A stretch of 64,000 nucleotides of DNA from Bacillota bacterium (lineage in GTDB: Bacteria; Bacillota; Clostridia; Lachnospirales; Lachnospiraceae): positions 1-64,000 of the forward strand of contig JAEYOY010000070.1 in assembly GCA_023411215.1 (NCBI GenBank), in the 5' to 3' direction. Each line of letters opens with the position of its first letter. Position 1 is the first letter of the stretch. Of the stretch, positions 45,153 through 54,181 are shown one piece after another. Position numbers and translations under genes: made by a program. A model generated the notes under the pieces. It ran no database searches, was not told the origin of the DNA, and saw only the letters and a list, made by a program, of their open reading frames with translations.

Positions 45153-46907
45153 TTAATCGGTTAAGCGGATATCACCGCTCACGGTACTAATCATCAATTC
45201 GCTTCCCTGCTTCCCGTATGTGTAAGTCCCGGATCTTAAGTTACTCTGGATCATATCCTGGTATCTTATATTCAATAGACCCGAAGTAGTTCTTGATTCG
45301 ACACGATATCCGTTGCCATAATTTTTCAAGCCGACTTTAATATTTCCGCTGGTGCTGTTTGACTCCAATACAATATCACCTTCACACTTTGCATCAACAT
45401 TTCCGGATTTTGAACTGGCATGACATCGTTTTACATTGACATCAAGGGTAATATTACCGCTGGTGCTTCCAACTACCAAGCCATCACCACAGATTTTCTG
45501 AATTTTGATTTTACCGCTGATACAGCTAGCGTCTGCATTATTCATGGTCATTCCATCGATATCTATATCACCGCTGGTGCTCCTGATTTTGCATTCACTT
45601 ACCTTCACTTGATGCAGTTCAATATCGCCGCTCATGGTACTGTTATCTACAATATCCGAAGTAATGTTTCCTGCTTCTATATCACCGCTGCCGCTTTTCA
45701 TCGACAAAAACTTTGCATCTATCCCATCTGCTTTGATATCGCCACTCATAGTGCCTGCATTCAGCTGAACGCTATTAATAGCCTCCAAATTAATATCTCC
45801 ACTGGAACACTTTATCCGTAAATCTGTTGAAATTACCTGCTTGAGAGAAATCTCACCGCTTGCTGCTCCCACGATTATTCGCTCTGCTTTTACATCAATT
45901 AGCTTGATATCACCACTTGCCGTTTTTATGTCCACATTATTCATTGACTCCGGCAGTTCCACATGGATTTGCATAGAATTATGATTTAAGTGAAACAGGA
46001 ATACGGTCTTACCAATTCTACGGATTCCGGCATGAATCGTATTTCCTTCTTTATAACTATAGAATTCAAAAAACTGTTTCTGCCGCTCATTCCCGTTATT
46101 TACATAGCTGATATTCACTTTTTGATTTGGGGATTTCACTATCGTAACATCAGCGCAATCACCGCTCAGAACAAGATTTAAGCCATCGCCGGTTTTCTTT
46201 TTCTTATCCTCTTCATTATTGCCTTCAGAAGTATTCTGCCATTCCAAATTCTGATCCGCAGCATCCTTCGTATCAACTCTGGCAGCATCCTCCGTCGGGG
46301 TATCGGAACTCTCTGTGGTAGCTTCTGTTCCTTGACTATCATTTTCAAAATCATAACTTACGTTACTCTTTTCTCCATCCTCAGGCTCTTCACCGGCTTC
46401 ATAACTCTTTGATACATTTTCTGAAGAACCTTCTGTATTTCTACGATTGAAATCAAATGAATTCTTCAGGTAGGTATCGGTAAAATTATTAATAGAAGAG
46501 GTTGCCTGCTCCAACGTATTCTTTAGCGAATGACCAATCTCAATAACATCAATTTTACTAATTGCTTCGCCTGCTGAATCCAGCGCACTATTAATTGCAT
46601 CGCCTATCTTTTCACCATCAAAACCCGGAATATTAAAGCGCCGCTCACTTGATTTTCTATCATTAGAATTCGTCTGATCTTCATCTTTCTCGCCGTGTTT
46701 GCCCTTATCGGCTTGATAAACCTCTTTGATTTCATCAACTAGGTCATTGATTGAACCCAGCTCCTCACAGATTTGCTCTTCACTCTTGCCTTCCTGAATG
46801 CCAACCTGAAAATGTTCTTCATAATCAGATACGATCTCTTCCATAACACTTTCTTCCGTATCCTTTAATGCTTCTTTTAAGGCATTTAAATATTCGATCT
46901 TGTTCAT
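45153..46907 (-). CDS. HAAS-domain protein with DUF4097 beta-solenoid
   Basis: 584 residues. The N-terminus (about 1-65, MNKIEYLNALKEALKD...SDYEEHF) is the HAAS/DUF1700 domain that normally partners PadR regulators. An acidic linker (about 65-235) follows. The C-terminal half repeats SGDI/SGNI/SGEI about 13 times at 20-25-residue steps, a DUF4097 solenoid. I see no membrane helix, although HAAS proteins usually have one. It lies 10 bases after padR. Function unknown; envelope-stress links are reported for relatives. Confidence 0.83.
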   Translation of the reverse strand: MNKIEYLNALKEALKDTEESVMEEIVSDYEEHFQVGIQEGKSEEQICEELGSINDLVDEIKEVYQADKGKHGEKDEDQTNSNDRKSSERRFNIPGFDGEKIGDAINSALDSAGEAISKIDVIEIGHSLKNTLEQATSSINNFTDTYLKNSFDFNRRNTEGSSENVSKSYEAGEEPEDGEKSNVSYDFENDSQGTEATTESSDTPTEDAARVDTKDAADQNLEWQNTSEGNNEEDKKKKTGDGLNLVLSGDCADVTIVKSPNQKVNISYVNNGNERQKQFFEFYSYKEGNTIHAGIRRIGKTVFLFHLNHNSMQIHVELPESMNNVDIKTASGDIKLIDVKAERIIVGAASGEISLKQVISTDLRIKCSSGDINLEAINSVQLNAGTMSGDIKADGIDAKFLSMKSGSGDIEAGNITSDIVDNSTMSGDIELHQVKVSECKIRSTSGDIDIDGMTMNNADASCISGKIKIQKICGDGLVVGSTSGNITLDVNVKRCHASSKSGNVDAKCEGDIVLESNSTSGNIKVGLKNYGNGYRVESRTTSGLLNIRYQDMIQSNLRSGTYTYGKQGSELMISTVSGDIRLTD

Positions 46908-46917
46908 AACTATCCTC

Positions 46918-47223
46918 CTATTCTAAAATATTCTGAACTACAACCACAAAGTCCAACCATTCTTTTTTCAGGGATGCCTGGTATAATCGTCCCTGTTCCG
47001 TTAAATGATAATATTTTCTGGCAGGCCCTTCACCGGATTCCACCAAATAGGTTTCAACGTAGGCATCGTCCTTTAACCGTTTTAGAATAAGATATAATGT
47101 CCCTGTTGAGATTACCATTTGCTTTGAAATTGCATCTGTTAATTCATAGCCATAACGGTCCGCTTCCACCAGTTTCGAAAGTACACATAATTCTAGGACT
47201 CCTTTTTTAAATTGCGCATTCAT
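46918..47223 (-). CDS. PadR-family transcriptional regulator
   Basis: 101 residues, the short PadR type: winged helix with LELCVLSKLVEADRYGYELTDAI, STGTLYLILKRLKDDAYVETY and RKYYHLTEQGR. First gene of a unit with the HAAS protein, which is expected to modulate it. A palindrome upstream (47419-47432) may be its own operator. Confidence 0.9.
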   Translation of the reverse strand: MNAQFKKGVLELCVLSKLVEADRYGYELTDAISKQMVISTGTLYLILKRLKDDAYVETYLVESGEGPARKYYHLTEQGRLYQASLKKEWLDFVVVVQNILE

Positions 47224-47307
47224 CTACTGACTCCTTTCCACCTGATAGTAATTTGAATTTTATAGTCTCCGAGAAAATTACACTACACCCCATTATGCAG
47301 CCAACCC

Positions 47308-47364
47308 GCGCATTTGGGCGTCAGCACTAATTTGCCGATTGAAAAATCTATGATTTTTCAATCT
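47308..47364. repeat. Dispersed hairpin repeat, family A, copy 2
   Basis: Second copy of the 57-base element at 35417, with the same 12-base stem (GATTGAAAAATC/GATTTTTCAATC) and a different 3-base loop centre (TAT instead of CGC). Confidence 0.8.
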
Positions 47365-47418
47365 ACACCTATCGTCATTGCCAACTATCATTGTATTATA
47401 TTTTATCACTAGCTATTA

Positions 47419-47432
47419 TATATTGCAATATA
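47419..47432. promoter_or_regulatory. Perfect palindrome upstream of padR, candidate operator
   Basis: TATATTGCAATATA is a 14-base perfect palindrome, about 190 bases upstream of the PadR start in the shared region between divergent units. PadR proteins bind palindromes of similar kind, but the site is far from the start codon and AT-rich, so the assignment is tentative. Confidence 0.35.
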
Positions 47433-47484
47433 GTATTTAATGTAATAGTATAATTTTAATCTATTCTTAATAAATTTAAAGTGT

Positions 47485-47507
47485 CAAAAGCACCTTCGGT
47501 GCTTTTG
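47485..47507. terminator. Short perfect hairpin in the padR-xpaC gap
   Basis: CAAAAGCACC/GGTGCTTTTG with a 3-base TTC loop, in the 508-base gap 47224-47731. No T-run on either side is long, so it may be a terminator or a structural element. A second short palindrome, GGTACC TTTT GGTACC, is at 47572-47587. Confidence 0.4.
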
Positions 47508-47731
47508 GGCTATAATATATTGCTAGATAAGCTTGTTTGTAAAAGAATATATTGTATCCAAAAATGTGCATGGTACCTTTTGGTACCTTAATCATTATAA
47601 AATGTATGTGTAGGCTGAAGCTTAATAAAGTTAAATAACGTAAAATCTCACTATATTTTAATTTGTCAATTCATTTACAATCAGTTATAATAAAATCAGT
47701 TATGTGGAAATGCTTGGGTGGAGGAAATATC

Positions 47732-49108
47732 ATGAATAGAAGAATAGGTGACGAAATCAAGGACATTGTGCAAAACGCTATCAATACCAGAGATTTTCAT
47801 CAATTAAATAGAGATATCTCGGATACTGTGAATAGTGCTCTGGATGAAGTGCATAGAACACTTTTCCATCCAGGCGATCGCCAGAAATGGTACAAGCCTG
47901 ATAATAATGTACCCCCGAATGATAATCAAGATAACAATACAACCGCAAACGGATTCCGTAATTGGAATGGACAGGCTAATCGCCATTATCATAACGAAAG
48001 TCGTGACAATCCTCGTTATAATAACCAGAAGCAAAATATCTCCTACTCTCCCGGATCCAATCATAATATTACGAAACATCAGACGCCTACTGATCGGACC
48101 CGACTATTTCCGGTAGTACCGGTGGGAAAGGTAGCCGGAATTCTATTGACCGTTTTTGGTAGTATCGGTTTTGGAAGTACCGGGCTTGCAATTATCACCT
48201 TATGCATCATAGGCCAAATAACAGCCCAGATCACTTTCTTTGGAACCATTGCGCTTTATCTTCTGCCCTTATTCTTTATCAGCCTGATCTTATTTTATCG
48301 GGGCTCACGGATTAGATCGAGATTAAGAAGGTTCCGAAGATATATAGGAATCTTTCAAAATCATAGTTATTATACCTTAAAGGAATTATCCGATCATCTT
48401 AGCAAGAGTAAGAAATCCATTATAAAGGATCTTCGGAAAATGATTTCAATTGGTATGTTTCCCGAGGGATGCATCGATAAACAGGAAACCTGTATCATAC
48501 TAAATCGCGAATGCTATATGAAATATCTGGAGCTGCAGCAGAATGAACACCCGCAGAAAACGAGTACACAGGAGGAAATAAAGAATTTTCAAGAAAGCGA
48601 TCAACAAAGCTCGCCAGCTTCCTCTGGAAATGATATAGTGGATGAAGAAACGAGATCAGCAATTGAGAATGGACGCTTTTATATCCTTCAGATTAAGGAA
48701 GCAAATGATGCCATCCCTGGAGAAGTAATCTCTAAAAAGCTGTTCTATCTGGAAGCACTCCTTGATAAGATTTTTAATTATGTAGAACAACATCCGAACC
48801 AGCTTCCACAGATACAGCAGTTCATGAATTACTATCTTCCAACCACTCTGAAATTAGTAAATGCATATAAGGATTTTGATAAAGAATCCATACAGGGTGA
48901 GAATATTACATCCGCAAAAAAAGAAATTGATCTTACTCTCGATACCATCAATCAGGCCTTCGAGAAATTATATGACAGCTTTTTCCTGAACGCAGCAATG
49001 GATATCTCTACTGATATCTCAGTATTGGAGACCCTTCTTGCTCAGGAAGGACTGACTAAGAAGGATTTTAAATCAAATCAAACTATGGGAGGATTAACGA
49101 ATGAATAA
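47732..49108 (+). CDS. xpaC: XpaC-like protein (5-bromo-4-chloroindolyl phosphate hydrolysis family)
   Basis: 458 residues. An Asn-rich hydrophilic N-terminal part (about 50-115) is followed by two membrane helices (about 124-150 and 160-182), a winged-helix-like segment (YTLKELSDHLSKSKKSIIKDLRKM) and a helical C-terminal domain (about 290-450). Start at 47732 follows GGAGG; the frame opens at 47663. It overlaps the telA-like gene by 8 bases. XpaC-TelA pairs are common in Firmicutes; the biochemical role is unsettled. Confidence 0.82.
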   Translation: MNRRIGDEIKDIVQNAINTRDFHQLNRDISDTVNSALDEVHRTLFHPGDRQKWYKPDNNVPPNDNQDNNTTANGFRNWNGQANRHYHNESRDNPRYNNQKQNISYSPGSNHNITKHQTPTDRTRLFPVVPVGKVAGILLTVFGSIGFGSTGLAIITLCIIGQITAQITFFGTIALYLLPLFFISLILFYRGSRIRSRLRRFRRYIGIFQNHSYYTLKELSDHLSKSKKSIIKDLRKMISIGMFPEGCIDKQETCIILNRECYMKYLELQQNEHPQKTSTQEEIKNFQESDQQSSPASSGNDIVDEETRSAIENGRFYILQIKEANDAIPGEVISKKLFYLEALLDKIFNYVEQHPNQLPQIQQFMNYYLPTTLKLVNAYKDFDKESIQGENITSAKKEIDLTLDTINQAFEKLYDSFFLNAAMDISTDISVLETLLAQEGLTKKDFKSNQTMGGLTNE

Positions 49109-50273
49109 CGAAGTACCCACATTAACATTGGAACCCTTTGAAGAGGTGCTCACACAGCCTGACGTATTGAAACCGAGCTCTGACAAGTCGGAACTGCTTA
49201 AGACGGAAACCGCCGGGCCCGAGGTTGCTGTTTTTGATGAAAGCCGGCTGTCACCGGAAGAGAAAAAAATGGTAGCTGATTTTGCTAATACGATTGATCT
49301 GACCAAATCCAATCTTATTCTTCAATACGGAGTCGGTGCCCAGAAAAAGATCGCTGATTTTTCAGAATCCGCCCTAAATAATGTGAAAACCAAGGATTTG
49401 GGAGAGGTCGGTGAAATGCTCACCGGTGTCGTAATGGAATTGAAGAGCTTTGAATCGGAAGGTGAGGAAAAAGGGTTCTTTGGATTATTCAAGAAGCAGA
49501 CCAATAAGCTATCTGCTATGAAAGCAAAATATGATAAAGCAGAATTAAATATCAATAAAATTTGCACTGTACTGGAAGGGCATAAAATCCTATTACTGAA
49601 AGATATCGCCACAATGGATAAAATGTACGAATTAAATAAGACTTATTTCAAAGAATTATCCATGTATATCCTGGCAGGTAAAAAGAAATTAGCTAAAGTT
49701 CAGTCTGAGGAGCTGCCGCAGCTCATTGAAAAATCGAATCAAACCAATCTTCCGGAGGATGCCCAGGCAGTTAACGATCTCGTATCCGTCTGCAACCGCT
49801 TCGAGAAGAAACTTCATGATTTGGAATTAACCAGAATGATATCGATCCAAATGGCACCCCAGATTCGCCTCGTTCAGGAAAACGATTCCCTGATGGTAGA
49901 GAAGGTACAATCTACCATAGTTAACACAATTCCTCTTTGGAAAAGTCAGATGGTTCTTGCTCTTGGTGTCAATCATTCCGTACAAGCTGCCAAGGCTCAA
50001 AGGGAAGTAACCAATATGACAAATGAGCTCTTAAAGAAAAATGCAGAAACGCTTAAAATGGCAACAATTGAAACTGCCAAGGAATCCGAGCGTGGCATTG
50101 TTGATATAGAAACGCTTCGACTGACAAATGAATCCTTAATATCTACTCTTGATGAAGTGCTTCGCATCCAGAATGAAGGTCGCCAAAAGAGAAAAGAAGC
50201 TGAGTTGGAGCTTAATCGCATTGAAGGCGAATTGAAAACTAAATTATTAGAAATGACCGGCACAAGAGATTAA
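49101..50273 (+). CDS. telA: Toxic anion resistance (TelA/KlaA) family protein
   Basis: 390 residues, almost entirely helical. Family segments FANTIDLTKSNLILQYGVGAQKKIADFSE, KGFFGLF and the LVQENDSLMVEKVQSTIVNTIPLWKSQMVLALG core are present in sequence. No membrane helix. Overlaps xpaC and is translated with it. Associated with tellurite and envelope-drug tolerance in relatives. Confidence 0.88.
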   Translation: MNNEVPTLTLEPFEEVLTQPDVLKPSSDKSELLKTETAGPEVAVFDESRLSPEEKKMVADFANTIDLTKSNLILQYGVGAQKKIADFSESALNNVKTKDLGEVGEMLTGVVMELKSFESEGEEKGFFGLFKKQTNKLSAMKAKYDKAELNINKICTVLEGHKILLLKDIATMDKMYELNKTYFKELSMYILAGKKKLAKVQSEELPQLIEKSNQTNLPEDAQAVNDLVSVCNRFEKKLHDLELTRMISIQMAPQIRLVQENDSLMVEKVQSTIVNTIPLWKSQMVLALGVNHSVQAAKAQREVTNMTNELLKKNAETLKMATIETAKESERGIVDIETLRLTNESLISTLDEVLRIQNEGRQKRKEAELELNRIEGELKTKLLEMTGTRD

Positions 50274-50316
50274 TATTATCCTTCTTCCTCTGAAGAGGTG
50301 ATACCGGAATGAAGAT

Positions 50317-50362
50317 AGTTCCCCCTGGATATCATAGTTGAAATCCAGGGGGAACTTATTTT
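50317..50362 (+). terminator. Terminator after xpaC-telA
   Basis: AGTTCCCCCTGGAT/ATCCAGGGGGAACT stem followed by TATTTTA. Confidence 0.85.
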
Positions 50363-50493
50363 AGGGATATTCCTATAGGAAACGCATTATGCTTCCCAAA
50401 AATCTCTATAAGTATTTACTGTGTAGCTTACTACTACGCTGATGCTATAGCAACAATACCGATAACGGTAGCTATTGATAAAACTACTGTTTC

Positions 50494-51213
50494 CTAATAT
50501 TCTCTAAACTGATACCTGCTTCTTGCAGATGTTGCCTTTCCATATTCAATCGCTTTTACTGGGCAGCGATTGATGCATGCTGTACATTGATAGCATTTTT
50601 CACTCCAATGTGGTTTTCCATCTATGATCTTTATGGTGTTGGCGGGACAGTTATTGGCGCAAAGTCCGCAGGCTGTACAGCTGTCTGTAGCATAAAATGG
50701 CTTTGTGCTACGGGCAAACTTGTTAAATCCGTAGTTGGCAAGGTTGGACTTTATCCACGATAAACTGCCTTTATTGACATCATTGACCGATAGCTTTGCG
50801 ACCACCTGTGTCGCAATCGTATCAAGCCTTTCTTTGGCATTGGTAATCTTTGAAACTATGATATCGTCACTTTCCACGTCCGCTCCCATAATATAATTGC
50901 TAGGCATCACAATAGAATACTTGCTGTTTAAGGGGAAAATGCCGCATAATTTTTCCATTGTATTGCCTGCGTCGGCACCGCAGGTACATATTCCATAAGT
51001 AAACACGGCCTTACCCGTAAGCTTTTTTAAAAACTCCAGTACCGGTTCCGGCGCACCCCACGCATAAATAGGGAAAACAATCCCGATTGTTTGATTGTTG
51101 ATTGATGGGACTACTGAACACTCCACTATATCGACCGCAATATCATCTGTCTTTGAAGCAAGCTGCTTGGCAACCCATTTTGAGTTTCCTGTGCCTGAAA
51201 AATAATATATCAT
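50494..51213 (-). CDS. EFR1-type flavodoxin-ferredoxin fusion
   Basis: 239 residues. The N-terminal flavodoxin-like domain has the phosphate loop YFSGTGNSKWVA and GIVFPIYAWGAPEPV. The C-terminal domain carries two 4Fe-4S motifs: CTACGLCANNCP (about 179) and CYQCTACINRCP (about 204). Such EFR1 proteins move electrons between flavin and iron-sulfur partners in anaerobes. Redox partner unknown. Confidence 0.9.
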   Translation of the reverse strand: MIYYFSGTGNSKWVAKQLASKTDDIAVDIVECSVVPSINNQTIGIVFPIYAWGAPEPVLEFLKKLTGKAVFTYGICTCGADAGNTMEKLCGIFPLNSKYSIVMPSNYIMGADVESDDIIVSKITNAKERLDTIATQVVAKLSVNDVNKGSLSWIKSNLANYGFNKFARSTKPFYATDSCTACGLCANNCPANTIKIIDGKPHWSEKCYQCTACINRCPVKAIEYGKATSARSRYQFREY

Positions 51214-51261
51214 ATCCTAATCATTCCTTTCAGAAAACATTGAATATTCCACGGCTATGTC

Positions 51262-51714
51262 TTATAGGTCTTCACTTTTACTCAATTTATCTAAAGCATT
51301 GATCCATACGGAAGAAAACCACATTCGTGCTTTTACCCAATCATCATCACTTCCCCATCCGGTATGTATAAGATGTACTTCCGTAGCATTATCGTTATCA
51401 TTGTCTGGAATAAATAGTACCGAAACATGGGTTAATGCCTCTGCGGTATTCATAAAATGTGCAAATTGAACAGGTCCTTTCCACTCAAAACACACCAATT
51501 TATTATTCTCTATAGCTGTTATTTTACAACCTATCGTACTATTTATATTTTTATTAACCAAATCCCAAAATAACTCATATTTACCACCAACATATGGTTC
51601 AATATCAGCTGACTCGGCTAACCAAGATTGAACCTTTGTACTATTTGTAAACATTTCAAATGACTGTTTTTGACTCCCATTAAGATGTACTTTACAATGA
51701 ATGATTTTATCCAA
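51262..51714 (-). CDS. SRPBCC/AHSA1-like protein
   Basis: About 150 residues from TTG at 51714, which has AAAGGAGG seven bases upstream; the frame is open to 51804 without a site. The START-like fold of AHSA1/YndB proteins is seen in FEMFTNSTKVQSWLAESADIEPYVGGKYELFWD and a C-terminal VHLIHTGWGSDDDWVKARMWF helix (in parts). Binds a hydrophobic ligand in relatives; here unknown. 48 bases upstream of the EFR1 gene's ATG, possibly co-transcribed. Confidence 0.78.
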   Translation of the reverse strand: MDKIIHCKVHLNGSQKQSFEMFTNSTKVQSWLAESADIEPYVGGKYELFWDLVNKNINSTIGCKITAIENNKLVCFEWKGPVQFAHFMNTAEALTHVSVLFIPDNDNDNATEVHLIHTGWGSDDDWVKARMWFSSVWINALDKLSKSEDL

Positions 51715-51937
51715 ATTCCATCCTCCTTTCCATATTATCAATATCTTAGCATATATTTCTACTATCGGATAGTAATTTTTACCAATATCCTTTATGACAT
51801 CCATGGATGAGAATTCCTACTCGTAACCTTCTTAATATCCTACTAAAAATAATTGTGCTCCAGCTAAGTATAATTAGTAATATCATAACAAATAATAAAC
51901 CATGAATGTCAAAATTAAACTTAAAGGAAGTAATTTT

Positions 51938-52618
51938 ATGTTTATTGTTTTAATTAGATCCATAATTTTGTATTTTATTGTGGTATTTATTATGAGAATA
52001 ATGGGTAAAAAACAAATTGGTCAACTCCAACCTTTTGAGCTTGTAATTGCTCTGATGGTTTCGGAACTTGCAGCAATGCCTATGCAAAACACCAGCATAC
52101 CACTGTTTCATGGAATAATCCCCATAATAACATTATTAGTTTTACAAGTCTTGATTTCCACTTTACAGCTTAAAAGCGAAGCTGCCAGGATTATTTTTTG
52201 CGGTAAACCCAGTATATTGATAGAAAAGGGGAAAATTAATATTAATGAACTTAAAAATAACAGACTGAATCTTAGTGATTTGTTGGAAGAATTAAGGTTG
52301 AAAGATTATTACAATCTAGAAGATATAGAGTATGCCATCTTGGAAACAGGCGGTCAAATATCTATAATCCCGAAAAGCGAATTGGAGCCAGCTACCAGAA
52401 AGGACTTAAATGTAAAATCCAGTCAAAACAGGTTGCCTGTTACATTAATCCTTGATGGCAAAATAAATAAAAAAAATTTAAAACTTATAAACAAAGATAC
52501 ATCTTGGCTTAATAACCAGCTAAACAAAAACAAAATATCGTCTGCTGATCATATCTTTCTGGCTTTATTAGATTCAAATGGTGAATTTATCTATCAGCTT
52601 AAGAAAGAAGGTAAATAA
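51938..52618 (+). CDS. DUF421 membrane protein (YetF type)
   Basis: 226 residues. Three N-terminal membrane helices with FIMRIMGKKQIGQLQPFELVIALMVSELAAMPM, the DUF421 hallmark, then a cytoplasmic domain (about 85-226) with the repeated ILETGGQISIIPKSE and LILDGKIN elements. ATG at 51938 follows AAAGGAAG; the frame opens at 51902. Followed after five bases by a DUF4363 gene, the usual partner. In spore formers such pairs are sporulation-linked (YetF/YrbG group). Confidence 0.85.
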   Translation: MFIVLIRSIILYFIVVFIMRIMGKKQIGQLQPFELVIALMVSELAAMPMQNTSIPLFHGIIPIITLLVLQVLISTLQLKSEAARIIFCGKPSILIEKGKININELKNNRLNLSDLLEELRLKDYYNLEDIEYAILETGGQISIIPKSELEPATRKDLNVKSSQNRLPVTLILDGKINKKNLKLINKDTSWLNNQLNKNKISSADHIFLALLDSNGEFIYQLKKEGK

Positions 52619-52623
52619 TTTTA

Positions 52624-53004
52624 ATGAAAAATGTTGTTATATCTTTATTAATATGGGTAACCATGATAATTACTATAGCTTTTTCCATTAAGTATCTAAA
52701 TAAAGTATCTGATAATTTAGGAAAACTTAATAACGAAATCGAACAAAATATTACTGATGATAATTGGGAGAAAGCATATAAAACTTCTATAGAATTTACA
52801 GATAAGTGGAAAGATTATTCTAATATAATTAAATTATTTGTAGATCATCAAGAAATGGACAAAATCGAAATGGAGTTATGTAAACTACCTCATTATATAA
52901 AAGAAATGACTAAAGATGAAGCACTTGCAAGCGTTCATGTATTAAAGTTTTTATCGGAACATATTGCAGAATTAGAAAAAATCAAAATACAAAATATTTT
53001 TTAA
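52624..53004 (+). CDS. DUF4363 family protein
   Basis: 126 residues: one N-terminal membrane helix (VVISLLIWVTMIITIAFSI) and a helical outer domain with NWEKAYKTSIEFTDKWKDYSNIIKLFVDHQEMDKIEMELCKL (in parts), typical of DUF4363. Coupled to the DUF421 gene. AT content is clearly higher than in neighbours. Confidence 0.85.
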   Translation: MKNVVISLLIWVTMIITIAFSIKYLNKVSDNLGKLNNEIEQNITDDNWEKAYKTSIEFTDKWKDYSNIIKLFVDHQEMDKIEMELCKLPHYIKEMTKDEALASVHVLKFLSEHIAELEKIKIQNIF

Positions 53005-53187
53005 TTAGATTTTACAGTGGCATATACTTTTTAATCACTGTTTTATTTTTATGACAATACTGCTACCTCTAATATACCTTTTAACTGTCTTATTTCTAAG
53101 GTTTTCCCATTCTATTCACGACAACACAATTTACCACGTCAGTGATGATTGAGCTTAAAGGTTTGGATAAAAAATATATATATCAGG
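53005..53187. other. Intergenic region between convergent genes
   Basis: AT-rich, no gene seen; a strong hairpin follows at 53188. Confidence 0.4.
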
Positions 53188-53231
53188 GAAAGAGATAAAG
53201 CTTTGGCATCTAACCAAGCTTTATCTCTTTC
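53188..53231. terminator. Bidirectional terminator between DUF4363 and the sugar cluster
   Basis: GAAAGAGATAAAGCTT/AAGCTTTATCTCTTTC stem (16 bases) around a short loop. It lies between convergent genes. Confidence 0.75.
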
Positions 53232-53323
53232 CTAGTTTACACTTCATCCTATTATTGCTGTACCAAGCTTTCCCATCCTAACATAAACCATTTTTAGGAT
53301 TTTTGCTTTGTAATAATTGCTAC

Positions 53324-54169
53324 TTACAAGCAAACCCACTCAAATGGTGTTTCACAAGCCTTTATGGCTGCAGCTCGCACAGCAATAACACTAATTGTCT
53401 GCTCCTGGGGCACAGGTACTATGCCTGTTTCAAAAAATTCTATCATAGCCTTAATAAACAATCCAAAGAAATCGGACTTGATTTCATAGTGCATAGCATT
53501 ATTGTCATTATCTACAGCAGTAATGCGGAAACTGCCTTCCTTATCATTTCTATGATACATCTGCGCATGTCTTCCGTCTTCAAATTCAATTATCATTGAT
53601 GGATGTAGTCTGTCTCCTAAAAACATAAGACGCGTAGCCCTGCTATTCATCAGCTTCATGATCTGCTCAATCTGGTGAATGGAATATATTTCAAGACTGT
53701 ATGGACCTTCGCTGTAAATCTTGTAAATACTATCCGTATTTATTTCCTGCAACTCCGCTGAAAAACGTAAGGCAGATGAAGAAAAGCACTTAGTCTGGCC
53801 TTTGTTGGCATTGTCAAAAATACGTATCGCCGTTTCCTTATCCGGGGCAAACGTTTTATCCACATAGGTAGGCTTGCCTGATTTGAGAGGAAGATCACAA
53901 AGAATCTCATGCATTTCCGGATTATCCGGCGATAGAACAATCAAAAAATCGCTCTTCTCAATAACCTCTTCTATACTATCAAGCAGCTCTATACTATGTT
54001 GCTTTGCCCACTCCTTGTTAGACATCAGCCCTTTTTCAACCGGTGGTTCACTATATGCATAAGCATAGCAGACCTGATATTCTCCGCCTGTTGCCTTTGT
54101 AATCATGTCCGGATAATTATCTGCATGCCATTCGTGTAAGTAATAATCAATGAATCCAATTTTCTTCAT
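53324..54169 (-). CDS. Gfo/Idh/MocA-like protein (divergent, short)
   Basis: 281 residues. The opening KKIGFIDYYLHEWHADNYPDMI lacks the usual GxGxxG Rossmann loop. The middle has SDFLIVLSPDNPEMHEIL and KPTYVDKTFAPDKETAIRIF, where family members have EKP (here VDKTF, Lys kept). It is therefore a divergent member, perhaps without the canonical cofactor grip. 12 bases after a full-length oxidoreductase; both end the sugar-uptake cluster. Confidence 0.7.
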   Translation of the reverse strand: MKKIGFIDYYLHEWHADNYPDMITKATGGEYQVCYAYAYSEPPVEKGLMSNKEWAKQHSIELLDSIEEVIEKSDFLIVLSPDNPEMHEILCDLPLKSGKPTYVDKTFAPDKETAIRIFDNANKGQTKCFSSSALRFSAELQEINTDSIYKIYSEGPYSLEIYSIHQIEQIMKLMNSRATRLMFLGDRLHPSMIIEFEDGRHAQMYHRNDKEGSFRITAVDNDNNAMHYEIKSDFFGLFIKAMIEFFETGIVPVPQEQTISVIAVRAAAIKACETPFEWVCL

Positions 54170-54181
54170 CCCATCATCCCC

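Noticed and set aside
45420..45821. 133-codon plus-strand frame
   Set aside because: It is the complement of the repetitive SGDI coding region of the DUF4097 protein and has no ribosome-binding site.
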